A DNA stretch of 64,000 bases from Sphingomonas echinoides ATCC 14820 (GTDB lineage Bacteria > Pseudomonadota > Alphaproteobacteria > Sphingomonadales > Sphingomonadaceae). The stretch covers positions 1,981,333 to 2,045,332 of the forward strand of contig NZ_JH584235.1 in assembly GCF_000241465.1 (NCBI RefSeq), in the 5' to 3' direction. Below, piece after piece: positions 15,988 to 25,116 of the stretch (position 1 is the first letter of the stretch; every line of letters starts with the position of its first letter). Both the position numbers and the translations under genes were made by a program. Under the pieces are notes generated by a model. That model was not told the origin of the DNA. It did not search any database and saw nothing but the letters and a program-made list of their open reading frames with translations.

Positions 15988-18078
15988 ATGCTACGTCAAT
16001 ATGAACTCGTCGATCGGGTCCTCGATTACGATCCCACCGCCAATGAGGCACTGCTCAACCGCGCTTACGTGTTTTCGATGCAGGCGCATGGCAGCCAGAA
16101 GCGCGCCAATGGCGATCCCTATTTCAGCCACCCGATCGAGGTGGCCGGCATCCTGACCGATCTGCATCTCGATGATGAGACGATCGCGACCGCGATCCTG
16201 CACGACACCATCGAAGATACCGTCGCCACGCCTGAAGAGATTACCCGGCTGTTCGGCCCCTCGGTCGCGCGGCTGGTCGATGGCGTCACCAAGCTGTCCA
16301 AGATCGAAGCGCAGACCGAGAATGAACGCGCCGCCGAGAATCTGCGCAAATTCCTGCTGGCGATGTCGGACGATATTCGCGTGCTGCTGGTCAAGCTCGC
16401 CGACCGGCTGCACAATATGCGCACGCTGCATTTCATCAAGAATCCCGACAAGCGCAAACGCATCGCGCGCGAGACCATGGACATCTACGCCCCGCTCGCC
16501 GAGCGGATCGGCATGTATGAATTCATGAAGGAGATGCAGACGCTCGCCTTCGCACAGCTTGAACCCGAAGCGTATGAATCGATCACCAAGCGCCTCGCCC
16601 AGTTGAAAGAAGGCGGCGGCGACCGCATCGCCAAGATCGGATCGGGCCTAAAACTGCTGCTCTCGCGCGCAGGGATCGAAGCGGAAATTTCGGGCCGCGA
16701 AAAGCATCCCTATTCGATCTGGAAAAAGATGGCCGAGCGCCATATCAGCTTCGAACAATTGAGCGATATCATGGCCTTCCGGGCGATCGTGCCGAGCGAG
16801 GAAGCCTGTTATGCGGCGCTGGGCGTGATCCATCGCCGCTGGCCGATGGTGCCGGGGCGTTTCAAGGATTATATCTCGACCCCCAAGCGCAACGGCTATC
16901 GCTCGCTCCACACCAGCGTGATCCACGCCGACAATACCCGCGTCGAGATCCAGATCCGCACGCACGGCATGCACGAAGAGGCCGAACTCGGCCTCGCCGC
17001 GCACTGGGCTTACAAACAGGACAAGGTCCGGCCCGACGCACAGGTCAGCTGGATTCGCGATCTGGTCGAAATCCTCGACAATGCCGAGAGCCCTGAGGAG
17101 CTGCTCGAACATACCAAGATGGCGATGTACCAGGATCGCATCTTCGCCTTCACCCCCAAGGGCGAATTGCACCAACTGCCCAAAGGCGCGTCGCCAATCG
17201 ACTTTGCCTACGCCGTCCATACCGATCTCGGCGATCAGGCGGTCGGGGCCAAGATCAACGGCCGCGTCGTGCCGCTGCGCACGACGATCGAAAATGGTGA
17301 TCAGGTGCAGATCCTGCGCTCCAAGGCGCAGGAGCCGCAGGCCAATTGGCTGAACTTCGCGATCACGGGCAAGGCGCGCGCCGCGATCCGGCGGCATTTG
17401 CGGCACAAGGAACGCGTCGAGACGCAGGCGCTCGGCCGCAAGATGTATGACGAGCTCGTCTCGCGCCTGCCCGCCCCGCTCGCCGGCAATGCGCAAGCGA
17501 TGGCGATGCAGCGGCTGAAGGTCGCGGACGAAGCCGCCTTGCTCGAAGCGATCGCGCGCCGTCGCTTGCCCGATGCGGCGGTGATGGAGGCGCTGATGCC
17601 GGGTTCGGCCGGTGCCGATGCGTTGCGCGACTTGCCGCCGCAATCGAGCGCGATCTCGATTCGCGGGCTGACCGCCGGGGTCGCCTTCGATCTCGCCGAA
17701 TGCTGCCATCCGGTGCCCGGCGACCGCATCGTCGGCTTGCGCCGCCCCGATGCGGGGATCGAGGTGCACACGATCGATTGCCCGATCCTCGCCGCCGCCG
17801 ACGATGCCGATTGGGTCGATCTGTCATGGGGCGACAAGACCGAAGGCGCGACCGGCCGCATCTCGGTCGAGGTCAAGAACGAGCCCGGCGCGCTCGGCAC
17901 GATCGCGACGATCATCGGCGCGCAAAAGGCCAATATCGTCAATTTGCGGCTCGACAATCGCGACACCGGTTTTCACACCAACACGATCGATGTGGAAGTG
18001 CATGATGTCCACCATCTGATGCACGTCATCGGGGCGCTGCGCGCGGCGGACGCGGTCAACAGCGTGGTGCGGGTCTGA
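15988..18078 (+). CDS. rsh: Bifunctional (p)ppGpp synthetase/hydrolase Rsh
   Basis: Makes and degrades the stringent-response alarmone (p)ppGpp. Domains in order: HD hydrolase (HDTIEDT at 72-78, DRLHNMRTL near 140), RelA/SpoT synthetase (KHPYSIWKKM and STPKRNGYRSLHTSV, about 230-340), TGS (FAFTPKGELHQLPKGASPID, about 385-445) and a C-terminal ACT domain (about 620-696). 696 residues, normal for the single alphaproteobacterial Rsh. Both the HD and the synthetase motifs are intact, so both activities are expected. Confidence 0.94.
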   Translation: MLRQYELVDRVLDYDPTANEALLNRAYVFSMQAHGSQKRANGDPYFSHPIEVAGILTDLHLDDETIATAILHDTIEDTVATPEEITRLFGPSVARLVDGVTKLSKIEAQTENERAAENLRKFLLAMSDDIRVLLVKLADRLHNMRTLHFIKNPDKRKRIARETMDIYAPLAERIGMYEFMKEMQTLAFAQLEPEAYESITKRLAQLKEGGGDRIAKIGSGLKLLLSRAGIEAEISGREKHPYSIWKKMAERHISFEQLSDIMAFRAIVPSEEACYAALGVIHRRWPMVPGRFKDYISTPKRNGYRSLHTSVIHADNTRVEIQIRTHGMHEEAELGLAAHWAYKQDKVRPDAQVSWIRDLVEILDNAESPEELLEHTKMAMYQDRIFAFTPKGELHQLPKGASPIDFAYAVHTDLGDQAVGAKINGRVVPLRTTIENGDQVQILRSKAQEPQANWLNFAITGKARAAIRRHLRHKERVETQALGRKMYDELVSRLPAPLAGNAQAMAMQRLKVADEAALLEAIARRRLPDAAVMEALMPGSAGADALRDLPPQSSAISIRGLTAGVAFDLAECCHPVPGDRIVGLRRPDAGIEVHTIDCPILAAADDADWVDLSWGDKTEGATGRISVEVKNEPGALGTIATIIGAQKANIVNLRLDNRDTGFHTNTIDVEVHDVHHLMHVIGALRAADAVNSVVRV

Positions 18079-18114
18079 TCTTTCCCCGCCGCGCAACTTC
18101 TCCATGACGGGGCC

Positions 18115-19230
18115 GTGACGACACGCTATTCAGCGCACATGTCGCGTCCCATATCCCCCCCAGCGTTATCCGTTGTCATTCCCTGCTATAACGAAGCCGC
18201 GTGCCTTGCCGTGCTGCACGCGCGCGTCACCGCCGCCGCGCGCGCTGCGGTCGGGGATGATTACGAAATCCTGTTCATCAACGACGGTTCCCGCGACGAT
18301 AGCTGGGGCGAGATGCAGCGCCTTGCCGCCGATGACCCACGGCTGGTCGTCATCAACCTGTCGCGCAACCACGGCCACCAGCTTGCGCTCACCGCCGGGC
18401 TCGATCTGTGCTCGGGCGCGCAGATCCTGATCATCGACGCCGATTTGCAGGACCCGCCTGAATTGCTGAGCGACATGCGCGCCGCAATGGCCGCGCAGGG
18501 GGCCGATGTCGTCTATGCCGTGCGCCGCAAGCGCGAGGGCGAGACACTGTTCAAGAAAGCCACCGCCGCCGCTTTCTATCGCTTGCTCGACCGCGTCACC
18601 GACACCGCCATCCCGCTCGACACCGGTGATTTCCGCTTGATGAGCAGGCGCGCGCTCGATGCGTTTCTCTCGATGCCCGAACAGGCGCGCTTCATTCGCG
18701 GCATGGTCGCCTGGGTCGGCTTCAAGCAGATTCCCTTCCCGTATGACCGGGCCGAGCGCCTGGCCGGGGAAACCAATTATCCGCTGGGCAAGATGATCCG
18801 CCTCGCGCTCGATGCGGTCACCGGTTTTTCAACCGCGCCCTTGCGCTTCGCCAGCCATTTGGGCCTCGCGCTGACGGCGGCGTCGCTGCTGCTGTTCCTC
18901 TACATCGCGGTCGGCTTTTTCAGCGGCAGCGCGGTTGCCGGCTGGACTTCGACGATGCTCGTCGTCGTGCTGCTCGGCGCGTTCCAGATGTTCGTGCTGG
19001 GGATGATCGGCGAATATATCGGGCGGCTCTATGTCGAATCCAAGCGCCGCCCGCTCTATCTGGTCGCCGATGTGGTCGGGCCGATCCAGGGCCGCGCGAC
19101 GCTCGGCTATCGCGCGGAAGCCGAGACCCAACCCGTTCGCCCTGAGCTTGTCGAAGGGCACCTTGCCACTCAGACACCTGATCAAGGTGCGAGCAGTGCT
19201 TCGACAGGCTCAGCACGAACGGAAATCTAA
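18115..19230 (+). CDS. GT2 family glycosyltransferase (GtrB/DPM1-like), repeat-extended C-terminus
   Basis: Membrane-bound glycosyltransferase that would transfer a sugar to polyprenyl phosphate. Seen: GT-A core LSVVIPCYNE, acid motif DADLQDPPE near 109-117, QxxRW-like region RFIRGMVAWVG, then two C-terminal membrane helices (about 243-265 and 280-300). The last 30 or so residues (RPELVEGH ... STGSARTEI) come from a family A palindrome that also supplies the stop region. GTG 18115 has ACGGGG upstream; ATG 18139 is possible. Nearby methyltransferase and gtrA on the other strand suggest a shared glycan pathway. Confidence 0.86.
   Translation: MTTRYSAHMSRPISPPALSVVIPCYNEAACLAVLHARVTAAARAAVGDDYEILFINDGSRDDSWGEMQRLAADDPRLVVINLSRNHGHQLALTAGLDLCSGAQILIIDADLQDPPELLSDMRAAMAAQGADVVYAVRRKREGETLFKKATAAAFYRLLDRVTDTAIPLDTGDFRLMSRRALDAFLSMPEQARFIRGMVAWVGFKQIPFPYDRAERLAGETNYPLGKMIRLALDAVTGFSTAPLRFASHLGLALTAASLLLFLYIAVGFFSGSAVAGWTSTMLVVVLLGAFQMFVLGMIGEYIGRLYVESKRRPLYLVADVVGPIQGRATLGYRAEAETQPVRPELVEGHLATQTPDQGASSASTGSARTEI
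19132..19222. repeat. Dispersed palindrome, family A, in the GT2 gene 3' end
   Basis: Arms CCCGTTCGCCCTGAGCTTGT at 19132 on and the near-complement ending at 19222 flank a loop of about 38 bases. The GT2 reading frame runs through the whole element and stops 8 bases after it. Confidence 0.85.
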
Positions 19231-19284
19231 GCCTCGCGCGATCTCGGCACGGCTATGGAGCCGAAGCCAAGCCCCAAAGCCTCC

Positions 19285-19313
19285 CCGTTCACCCTGAGCC
19301 TGTCGAAGGGCAC
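19285..19313. repeat. Half copy of the family A palindrome
   Basis: A single arm (CCGTTCACCCTGAGCCTGTC and on) without its partner, in the 157-base gap between the GT2 gene and the convergent methyltransferase gene. The rest of the gap shows nothing recognisable. Confidence 0.7.
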
Positions 19314-19387
19314 CCCTCCACGCAAGCGAACGCTCATAGCGGATCAGGGCTTGAGCACGCTCCGAACGATGGAAAGGATCCGCCGCG

Positions 19388-20116
19388 CTATTTCGGGGAC
19401 GCGAGCGTCACGATCGACACGCCCGGCGACAGCGGCACCCGGCCGACCAAATGACGCTCGAGGCGGAAGATCGCCTCGAACAGCGCGTTGACCGGCCCGG
19501 GCGGCGGCGAATCGTCGCTATCGTCCTTGCCGCGAATCCGCCCGGCGACGCGCGACGCCACCGCCAGCGGGAACAGCAGAGAATTGAACCAGCGCAAGCC
19601 GTTATGCTTCAGCCCGGCTTTGCCGATCGCCGCCGCCAGCGTCGCCTTGGAATAGCGGCGGTGATGGTGGTTGACGACATCGTGCGCGCTCCACATCCAT
19701 TGATGCGCGGGCACCGCGATCAGGATCTTGCCGCCGGGCTTGAGGCAGTCGCCCATCGCCTTCAGTGCCGCGACATCGTCTTCGATATGCTCGACAACAT
19801 CGAGCACCGCGATCAGATCATAGGCACCGCGCTCGACCCCGGTCAGCTCGGGCAAAGGGGCCGCGCCAACTGGCTTGCCCAGCCGTTCACTGGCAATCGC
19901 GCGCGCGGCGGGATCGATCTCGATCGCCTCGACACTGCCGAAAGCGCTCAGCATCGGCAGATTGTGGCCGGTGCCGCAGCCAATCTCCAGGATCCGCGCA
20001 TCGGCGGGCAAATGCCCTTCGCGCGCCAGATAGTCGGCCAGGATGTCGCGCCGCGCGCGATACCACCAATGCGTCGAATCATGCGCCGCCATGCGGTCGT
20101 AAACGATTCTATCCAA
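19388..20116 (-). CDS. Class I SAM-dependent methyltransferase
   Basis: A 242-residue soluble methyltransferase. Seen: the HWWYRARRDIL opening, SAM loop ILEIGCGTGHN near 43-53, acidic motif EIDP near 65, and LDVVEHIEDD near 105-114. The start is TTG at 20116, chosen because similar proteins begin MDR..YDRM; ATG 20092 is the fallback. It follows gtrA on the same strand after about 17 bases, pointing to modification of a lipid-linked sugar or acceptor. Substrate unknown. Confidence 0.8.
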   Translation of the reverse strand: MDRIVYDRMAAHDSTHWWYRARRDILADYLAREGHLPADARILEIGCGTGHNLPMLSAFGSVEAIEIDPAARAIASERLGKPVGAAPLPELTGVERGAYDLIAVLDVVEHIEDDVAALKAMGDCLKPGGKILIAVPAHQWMWSAHDVVNHHHRRYSKATLAAAIGKAGLKHNGLRWFNSLLFPLAVASRVAGRIRGKDDSDDSPPPGPVNALFEAIFRLERHLVGRVPLSPGVSIVTLASPK

Positions 20117-20133
20117 GGTCGACGCATCCCATC

Positions 20134-20562
20134 TTATTTGAACACCAGATAGCGGTTGAGCACGAAGGTCATCCCCGTCGCCAGCACGATCGCGGGCAGC
20201 AGCGGCACCCAGCCGGGATAGCCGAGCTTGGCGGTGCCGATCCAGGTGATGAGCGCGTTCAGCGCCATCCCCGATGCTTGCACCAGCACGAACTGCACTT
20301 GCTGCGCCGCCCCCCGCGCGCCCGTGCCATGCCCTTTGAAGCTCCAGCGGCTGTGCAGGAAAAACCCCGCCGTCACCGCAACCGCAAATGCGAACGGCAC
20401 CGCATAGACCGCATGCTGCCGCTCGAACACATACAGCGTCAGCGGCAGGTACACCGCCGAATAGAGCACCGTCGACAGCCCGCCGGCGATGCCGAACCGC
20501 AGCATCTGGCCGAACAGCGGGTTCGACCGCCAGCGATCGACGTGTTGGAGGAGTGTCGTCAC
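20134..20562 (-). CDS. GtrA family membrane protein
   Basis: Four-helix membrane protein of 142 residues; GtrA proteins are thought to flip lipid-linked sugars and pair with GtrB-type GT2 enzymes such as the one at 18115. Seen: FGIAGGLSTVLYSAVYLPL, FFLHSRWSFKG and the C-terminal ATGMTFVLNRYLVFK typical of the family. GTG start at 20562. Upstream of and co-directional with the methyltransferase. Confidence 0.85.
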   Translation of the reverse strand: MTTLLQHVDRWRSNPLFGQMLRFGIAGGLSTVLYSAVYLPLTLYVFERQHAVYAVPFAFAVAVTAGFFLHSRWSFKGHGTGARGAAQQVQFVLVQASGMALNALITWIGTAKLGYPGWVPLLPAIVLATGMTFVLNRYLVFK

Positions 20563-20624
20563 GTTTGCTTGCCCTTTACGCGAGCCGCAGTAGAGCGCGA
20601 TCTCGGTCTAGGAAAGCGGTTTGG

Positions 20625-22400
20625 ATGACGGGTGGTTCGCTGATGCGCAGTGTGGAGCGGGATTGGGTCCGCCTGAGCCTGATCGCCTGGCTTTGTATCG
20701 CCATCTATTTCGTGCACGATCGCTGGGTTGGTATCCATTATCTGCAGCTTGGCGACACCGACGACAATATGCGGCTGATGCAGGTGCGCGCCTGGCTGAG
20801 CGGGCAGGGCTGGTACGACCTGCGCCAATATCGGCTGAACCCGCCCAGCGGCTATGACATTCACTGGACGCGCATCGTCGATCTGCCGATCGCGGGGCTG
20901 ATCGTGCTGCTGCGCCCGTTCGTCGGCGCGCGCGAGGCCGAGATGCTCGCTTGCGGCATTGCCCCGCTGCTGCCGCTCAGCATCGCCATCCTCGGCCTGG
21001 GTGCGACCGTCCGGCGGCTGGTCAGCCCCTATGCCTGGCCGCTCGCCATCGCCCTGCTGCTATGCTGTTCGGCGACGCTGTTGATGTACATGCCCGAGCG
21101 CATCGATCATCACGGCTGGCAGCTCGCTATGCTCAGCCTGACGGTGGCGGGCCTGTCCGACCCCAAGGGCGTGCGCGGCGGTGCGATCGTCGGCTTGGCG
21201 AGCGCAGTGTCGCTGGCGATCGGGCTCGAAATGCTGCCTTATGCCGCGATTGCCGGTGCGATCCTCGCGCTGCGCTGGATCTGGGATCGCGCCGAAGCGC
21301 AGCGCTTGTCAATCTATGCGTTGTGCCTGGGGGCGGGGAGCGGCCTGGGCTACGCGCTGTTCGCCTCTTACGGCAACGCCGTCCCGCGCTGCGACGCGCT
21401 GACACCGGTATGGCTGAGCGTGATGGTGATGGCGGGCGCGCTGCTGTTCGCGCTCGCCTGGGTCAATCCCGCCAATCGCTGGGTGCGGCTCGCGCTCGCC
21501 ATCGCGGCGGGCGCGGTGATCGTGATCGGCTTCGCGTTGGTCTTCCCGCAATGCCTCGGCCGCCCCGAACAGGCGTCGCCCGAATTGCAGAAGAACTGGC
21601 TCAACATGATCCGCGAGGCGCGGCCGATCTACGTCCACCCGTTCCGCGTCGCCTTCCCGGTGGCGATCATGCCGGTGGTCGGGGTGATCGGCGCGATCGT
21701 GGCGACGTGGCGCGCGCGCGGCACTGCGCTCGGCGCGGCGTGGGCGACGGTCTTGCTGTTCGTCACCGGGGCCGCCTTGCTGCTGCTATGGCAAGCGCGC
21801 GCGGGGCCGGCCGCACAGATGCTGGCGGTGCCCGGCGCGGTCGCGCTGGCATGGCTGTTAATCCCCTATCTGCAAGCCCAGCGCTCACCACTGGTGCGCG
21901 TGCTCGGGACGGTGGCGGTGATATTGCTGGTCGGCTCAGGCCTGTTCGCCGGTCTCGCTTTTCGCTTCTTGCCGATCGATCGACCGACCAAGCGCGTCCA
22001 GATCATCGATCGCGCCAGCGGTTCGTGCCCGACGATGACGGCGCTGAGCCCGCTCAACCGTTATCCGGCGCAAACGATCTTCAGCTTCGTCGATCTGGGG
22101 CCGCGCATCATCACCATCACCCATCACAATGCGGTGGCGGGGCCGTATCACCGCAATGGCGATGCGATCCTGGATGTGCAGCACGCCTTTTCCGGCACGC
22201 CCGAGAATTTCCGCGCCATCGCCAAGCGCCACGGCGCGAGCCTGTTGCTGATTTGCCCGAACATGGCCGAATCGACGATCTACCGCGTGCGCGCGCCCGG
22301 CGGGTTCTACGACCAGCTCGCGCACCGCAAGACCTTCGACTGGCTCGAACCGCTGCCGCTGCCTGCCAAATCGCCGCTGCGGCTGTGGCGGATCAAATAG
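20625..22400 (+). CDS. Polytopic membrane protein, GT-C glycosyltransferase-like
   Basis: About 591 residues with around 11-13 membrane helices and a C-terminal soluble part. Near the start it carries LGDTDDNMRLMQVRAWLSGQ, with an acidic DTDD pair on an extracytoplasmic loop as in GT-C enzymes, then HWTRIVDLPIAG and ERIDHHGWQ. The protein at 50253-52007 shares these motifs, so the two are paralogs. I chose ATG 20625 (AGGA about 11 bases upstream). Reaction unknown; I infer glycan or lipid-sugar work from the neighbouring GT2, GtrA and methyltransferase. Confidence 0.75.
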   Translation: MTGGSLMRSVERDWVRLSLIAWLCIAIYFVHDRWVGIHYLQLGDTDDNMRLMQVRAWLSGQGWYDLRQYRLNPPSGYDIHWTRIVDLPIAGLIVLLRPFVGAREAEMLACGIAPLLPLSIAILGLGATVRRLVSPYAWPLAIALLLCCSATLLMYMPERIDHHGWQLAMLSLTVAGLSDPKGVRGGAIVGLASAVSLAIGLEMLPYAAIAGAILALRWIWDRAEAQRLSIYALCLGAGSGLGYALFASYGNAVPRCDALTPVWLSVMVMAGALLFALAWVNPANRWVRLALAIAAGAVIVIGFALVFPQCLGRPEQASPELQKNWLNMIREARPIYVHPFRVAFPVAIMPVVGVIGAIVATWRARGTALGAAWATVLLFVTGAALLLLWQARAGPAAQMLAVPGAVALAWLLIPYLQAQRSPLVRVLGTVAVILLVGSGLFAGLAFRFLPIDRPTKRVQIIDRASGSCPTMTALSPLNRYPAQTIFSFVDLGPRIITITHHNAVAGPYHRNGDAILDVQHAFSGTPENFRAIAKRHGASLLLICPNMAESTIYRVRAPGGFYDQLAHRKTFDWLEPLPLPAKSPLRLWRIK

Positions 22401-22422
22401 CGCAAAGCGCAGCCTTTCCGCC

Positions 22423-22496
22423 TTCTCCTTTGTGCCTTTGCGTCTTCGTGCGAGAAAATTTCTTTGATCGCACAAAGACGCAAAGGCACGAAGAAG
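22423..22496. repeat. Dispersed palindrome, family D
   Basis: Imperfect inverted repeat: TGTGCCTTTGCGTCTTCGTG in the left arm and its near-complement (CACAAAGACGCAAAGGCACG) in the right arm, around about 18 bases. It lies between the convergent GT-C-like and marC genes and may act as a bidirectional terminator. Confidence 0.8.
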
Positions 22497-22523
22497 ATCA
22501 GAAAAAGCTGACCTGCGGTCGGC

Positions 22524-23141
22524 TTAGCCGAGGCTGATCTTTACCCCGTCGATCACGAACTGCACCGCGAGTGCTGCCAGCAGCACGCCGAGCAGCCGCG
22601 TGATCACCGCTTCGATCTTGGCCCCCAGCACACGCATGATCGGCCCCGCCGCGAGCAAGGAGACCAGCGTCAGCAGCAGGATCGTCGCCAGCGCACCGAG
22701 CACGACGAGCGAGCGTTCGATCCCCTCATTGCGGCCCATCAGCAGCATGACCGAGGCGATCGACCCCGGCCCCGCGATCATCGGCATGGCCATCGGGAAG
22801 ATCGACACATCGTCATGCGGCTCGGCAGCGATCTTGGCGGCGCGGTCCTCGCGGCGTTCGGTGCGCTTTTCGAACACCATTTCCAGCGCGATCAGGAACA
22901 GCATGATCCCGCCCGCGATGCGAAAGCTCGCCAGGCTGATCCCCAGCCCATGCAGCAACGCTTCGCCGAACAACGCGAACACCAGCAAAATGCCCGCCGC
23001 GACCAGCACCGCGCGCAACGCCATCGCGCGCGCATGCACCGGCGTCGCCCCCGCCGTCAGCCCGGCATAGATCGGCGCGCAGCCCGGCGGATCGATCACC
23101 ACGAAAAAGGTGATGAGCGAGGAGATGTAGAGTTCGATCAT
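22524..23141 (-). CDS. MarC family integral membrane protein
   Basis: Six-helix membrane protein of 205 residues, family role unknown. Seen: the family opening LITFFVVIDPPGCAPIY, an internal MAMPMIAGPGSIASVML stretch that repeats the DPPG-type loop, and the C-terminal LLGVLLAALAVQFVIDGV. ATG 23141 overlaps the upstream ORF stop (ATGA). Last gene of the argB-yggT-folD-orf-marC run. Confidence 0.85.
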   Translation of the reverse strand: MIELYISSLITFFVVIDPPGCAPIYAGLTAGATPVHARAMALRAVLVAAGILLVFALFGEALLHGLGISLASFRIAGGIMLFLIALEMVFEKRTERREDRAAKIAAEPHDDVSIFPMAMPMIAGPGSIASVMLLMGRNEGIERSLVVLGALATILLLTLVSLLAAGPIMRVLGAKIEAVITRLLGVLLAALAVQFVIDGVKISLG

Positions 23142-23839
23142 TTGGGCGCAGCAATCTTGTCGTCGACTACCGCTTTCCAGCGCTTGCCGGTCCATATCGC
23201 AGCCCAGAACCGGCGCGATCCGTCCTGTGCTGTCTCCCACATCCAACCAAGGGTACGATCAGACGCACGACCGCCGCCAGCATTATCCGATGAAAGAATT
23301 GGGTCTTGAGTCAGTGTTCCCGCGCAGGACCCAACCTCCGATTGGATGATCCGAGGCTTATCGCGCCCGACCTTCAAATCATCCCCACCATCGACGATCC
23401 ACTTCCAGCCGCCATCCGGCTGGCGCTGCCACACGGTGGAGAAATAGCCGACCGACCCGTCGGGCCGCTTCCACCCGCCGGTGTTGACCGCGAGCGACCC
23501 ATCGCACGACACATAGCTTGCGGTCGGCCACCAGCTAATCGCCTTGGCCGGGTCCGCGCGGTCCTTCAGCCACGCTTGCGCGTTGACCGGCTGCGGCACG
23601 AACATCGTCGCATCGCTCGCCGCCCACTTACGGAAGGCGGTCCATTGCCCGAGCTTCTGCGCATCGGCGGCAAAGGCGCGTTCGGCGTCGAGGGCGGTAA
23701 CCGACGCAGGCTGACCCGCTCTCCCCTGCCCGTTCGTTTCGAGCGAAGTCGAGAAACCTGCGCCCGTGACGGGTTTCTCGACTTCGCTCGAAACGAACGG
23801 AGGTGGGAAGGCCGCCGCCAGCAGCAACGCTGCGATCAC
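23138..23839 (-). CDS. Exported protein of unknown function carrying an in-frame palindrome
   Basis: 233 residues: a short hydrophobic signal segment (1-11) followed directly by about 25 residues encoded by a perfect palindrome (FVSSEVEKP ... FSTSLETNG, residues about 14-38), then a domain that looks NTF2/SnoaL-like ([41 protein letters not shown]). GTG 23839 overlaps the folD stop (GTGA) and the gene overlaps marC at its end. The palindrome replaces or splits the region where signal peptide cleavage would occur. Confidence 0.7.
   Translation of the reverse strand: MIAALLLAAAFPPPFVSSEVEKPVTGAGFSTSLETNGQGRAGQPASVTALDAERAFAADAQKLGQWTAFRKWAASDATMFVPQPVNAQAWLKDRADPAKAISWWPTASYVSCDGSLAVNTGGWKRPDGSVGYFSTVWQRQPDGGWKWIVDGGDDLKVGRDKPRIIQSEVGSCAGTLTQDPILSSDNAGGGRASDRTLGWMWETAQDGSRRFWAAIWTGKRWKAVVDDKIAAPK
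23730..23800. repeat. Perfect 29-bp palindrome, family B, inside a gene
   Basis: Arms 23730-23758 and 23772-23800 are exact 29-base reverse complements (CCGTTCGTTTCGAGCGAAGT opens the left arm) with a 13-base loop. The whole element is read in frame in the gene at 23138-23839. Confidence 0.9.
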
Positions 23840-24708
23840 AAATCACCCTTGCCGACCACGCCTTCGCGCCGCTCGGCCGAGAGCAGCGCGTTGCGCAGCA
23901 GGCAGGCGATCGTCATCGGGCCGACGCCGCCCGGCACCGGCGTCACCGCGCCCGCAACGCTCATCGCGCCCGCGAAATCGACATCGCCGACCAGCCCGGT
24001 CTCGGTGCGGTTGATGCCGACATCGATCACCGTCGCGCCGGGCTTCAGCCATTCGCCCTTGATCATTTCGGGCCGCCCGACCGCCGCCACGACGATATCG
24101 GCGCGCTTGATCACGCTCGACAGGTCGCGCGTGCGCGAATGCGCGACCGTCACGGTGCAGCTTTCCGCGATCAGCAATTGCGCCATCGGCTTGCCGACGA
24201 TGTTCGAGCGCCCGATGACCACCGCGTCGAGCCCGGAGAGATCGCCCAGCACATCCTTCAGCAGCATCACGCAGCCAAAGGGCGTGCACGGCACGAAGCC
24301 CGGCAGCCCCGTCGCCAGCCGCCCGGCATTGACCGGGTGGAAGCCGTCGACATCCTTGTCGGGGTCGATCCGGGTCAGCACGGTGCGCTCGTCAATATGC
24401 CCCGGCAGCGGCAATTGCACCAGGATGCCGTCGATCGCGGGATCGGCGTTGAGCGCATCGACCAGATCGAGCAGCGCGTCCTGCGGCACATCCGCGGGCA
24501 GGCGATGCTCGACGCTGACCATCCCGGCCTCACGCGTCGCGCGCCCCTTGTTGCGGACATACACCGCCGAGGCCGGATCTTCCCCGACCAGCACCACCGC
24601 CAGCCCCGGCGCGCGCCCGGCCTGGCCCACGAACGCCGCGACCCGCTCGGCAATGCGCGCGCGCACGCCAGCCGCAAAGGCTTTTCCATCAATCAACGCG
24701 GCGGTCAT
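23836..24708 (-). CDS. folD: Methylenetetrahydrofolate dehydrogenase/cyclohydrolase FolD
   Basis: Bifunctional NADP-dependent enzyme of one-carbon metabolism (5,10-methylene-THF to 10-formyl-THF). Seen: the catalytic Tyr-x3-Lys in YVRNKGRA near 50-57, [10 protein letters not shown], and the C-terminal signatures [16 protein letters not shown] and [12 protein letters not shown]. 290 residues, normal length. Starts 30 bases after yggT and overlaps the next ORF. Confidence 0.95.
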   Translation of the reverse strand: MTAALIDGKAFAAGVRARIAERVAAFVGQAGRAPGLAVVLVGEDPASAVYVRNKGRATREAGMVSVEHRLPADVPQDALLDLVDALNADPAIDGILVQLPLPGHIDERTVLTRIDPDKDVDGFHPVNAGRLATGLPGFVPCTPFGCVMLLKDVLGDLSGLDAVVIGRSNIVGKPMAQLLIAESCTVTVAHSRTRDLSSVIKRADIVVAAVGRPEMIKGEWLKPGATVIDVGINRTETGLVGDVDFAGAMSVAGAVTPVPGGVGPMTIACLLRNALLSAERREGVVGKGDL

Positions 24709-24738
24709 GCCAGGAACTTTCAGTTTGGAACGGGCAAT

Positions 24739-25041
24739 TTAAAGCGGGGCTCCGAGGAGCAGATGCGCATCGAGATTGACCAGCACGATGCTGATCAGCC
24801 GCAGGATCAGCAGCACGGCGAACGGTGCCAGATCGAGCGCCCCGAAATCGGGCAGCACGCGGCGCAGCGGGCGGTAGAGCGGGTCGGTGCCGCGATTGAG
24901 CCCGGTATAAATCGCCCGAACGAACTCGTTATAGGTGTTGATCACATTGAACGACACCAGCAGCGACAGGATGACCTGCACCAGCACGATCAGCGTCACC
25001 GCGTCGATCAGGACCTGCAAGAGTTGGATGATCGTATGCAA
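24739..25041 (-). CDS. YggT family membrane protein
   Basis: A 100-residue protein with two hydrophobic helices (about 8-28 and 75-95) around the family core NEFVRAIYTGLNRGTDPLYRPLRRVLP. YggT proteins are linked to cell division or osmotic tolerance, but the mechanism is not established. Between argB and folD on the same strand. Confidence 0.85.
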   Translation of the reverse strand: MHTIIQLLQVLIDAVTLIVLVQVILSLLVSFNVINTYNEFVRAIYTGLNRGTDPLYRPLRRVLPDFGALDLAPFAVLLILRLISIVLVNLDAHLLLGAPL

Positions 25042-25116
25042 AAAGCGTCTCCGACGTTGGTGATGCTATTCTAGCGCGATCGCGCCGATGCGACCACCCC
25101 TGGCGACGAACAGTGC

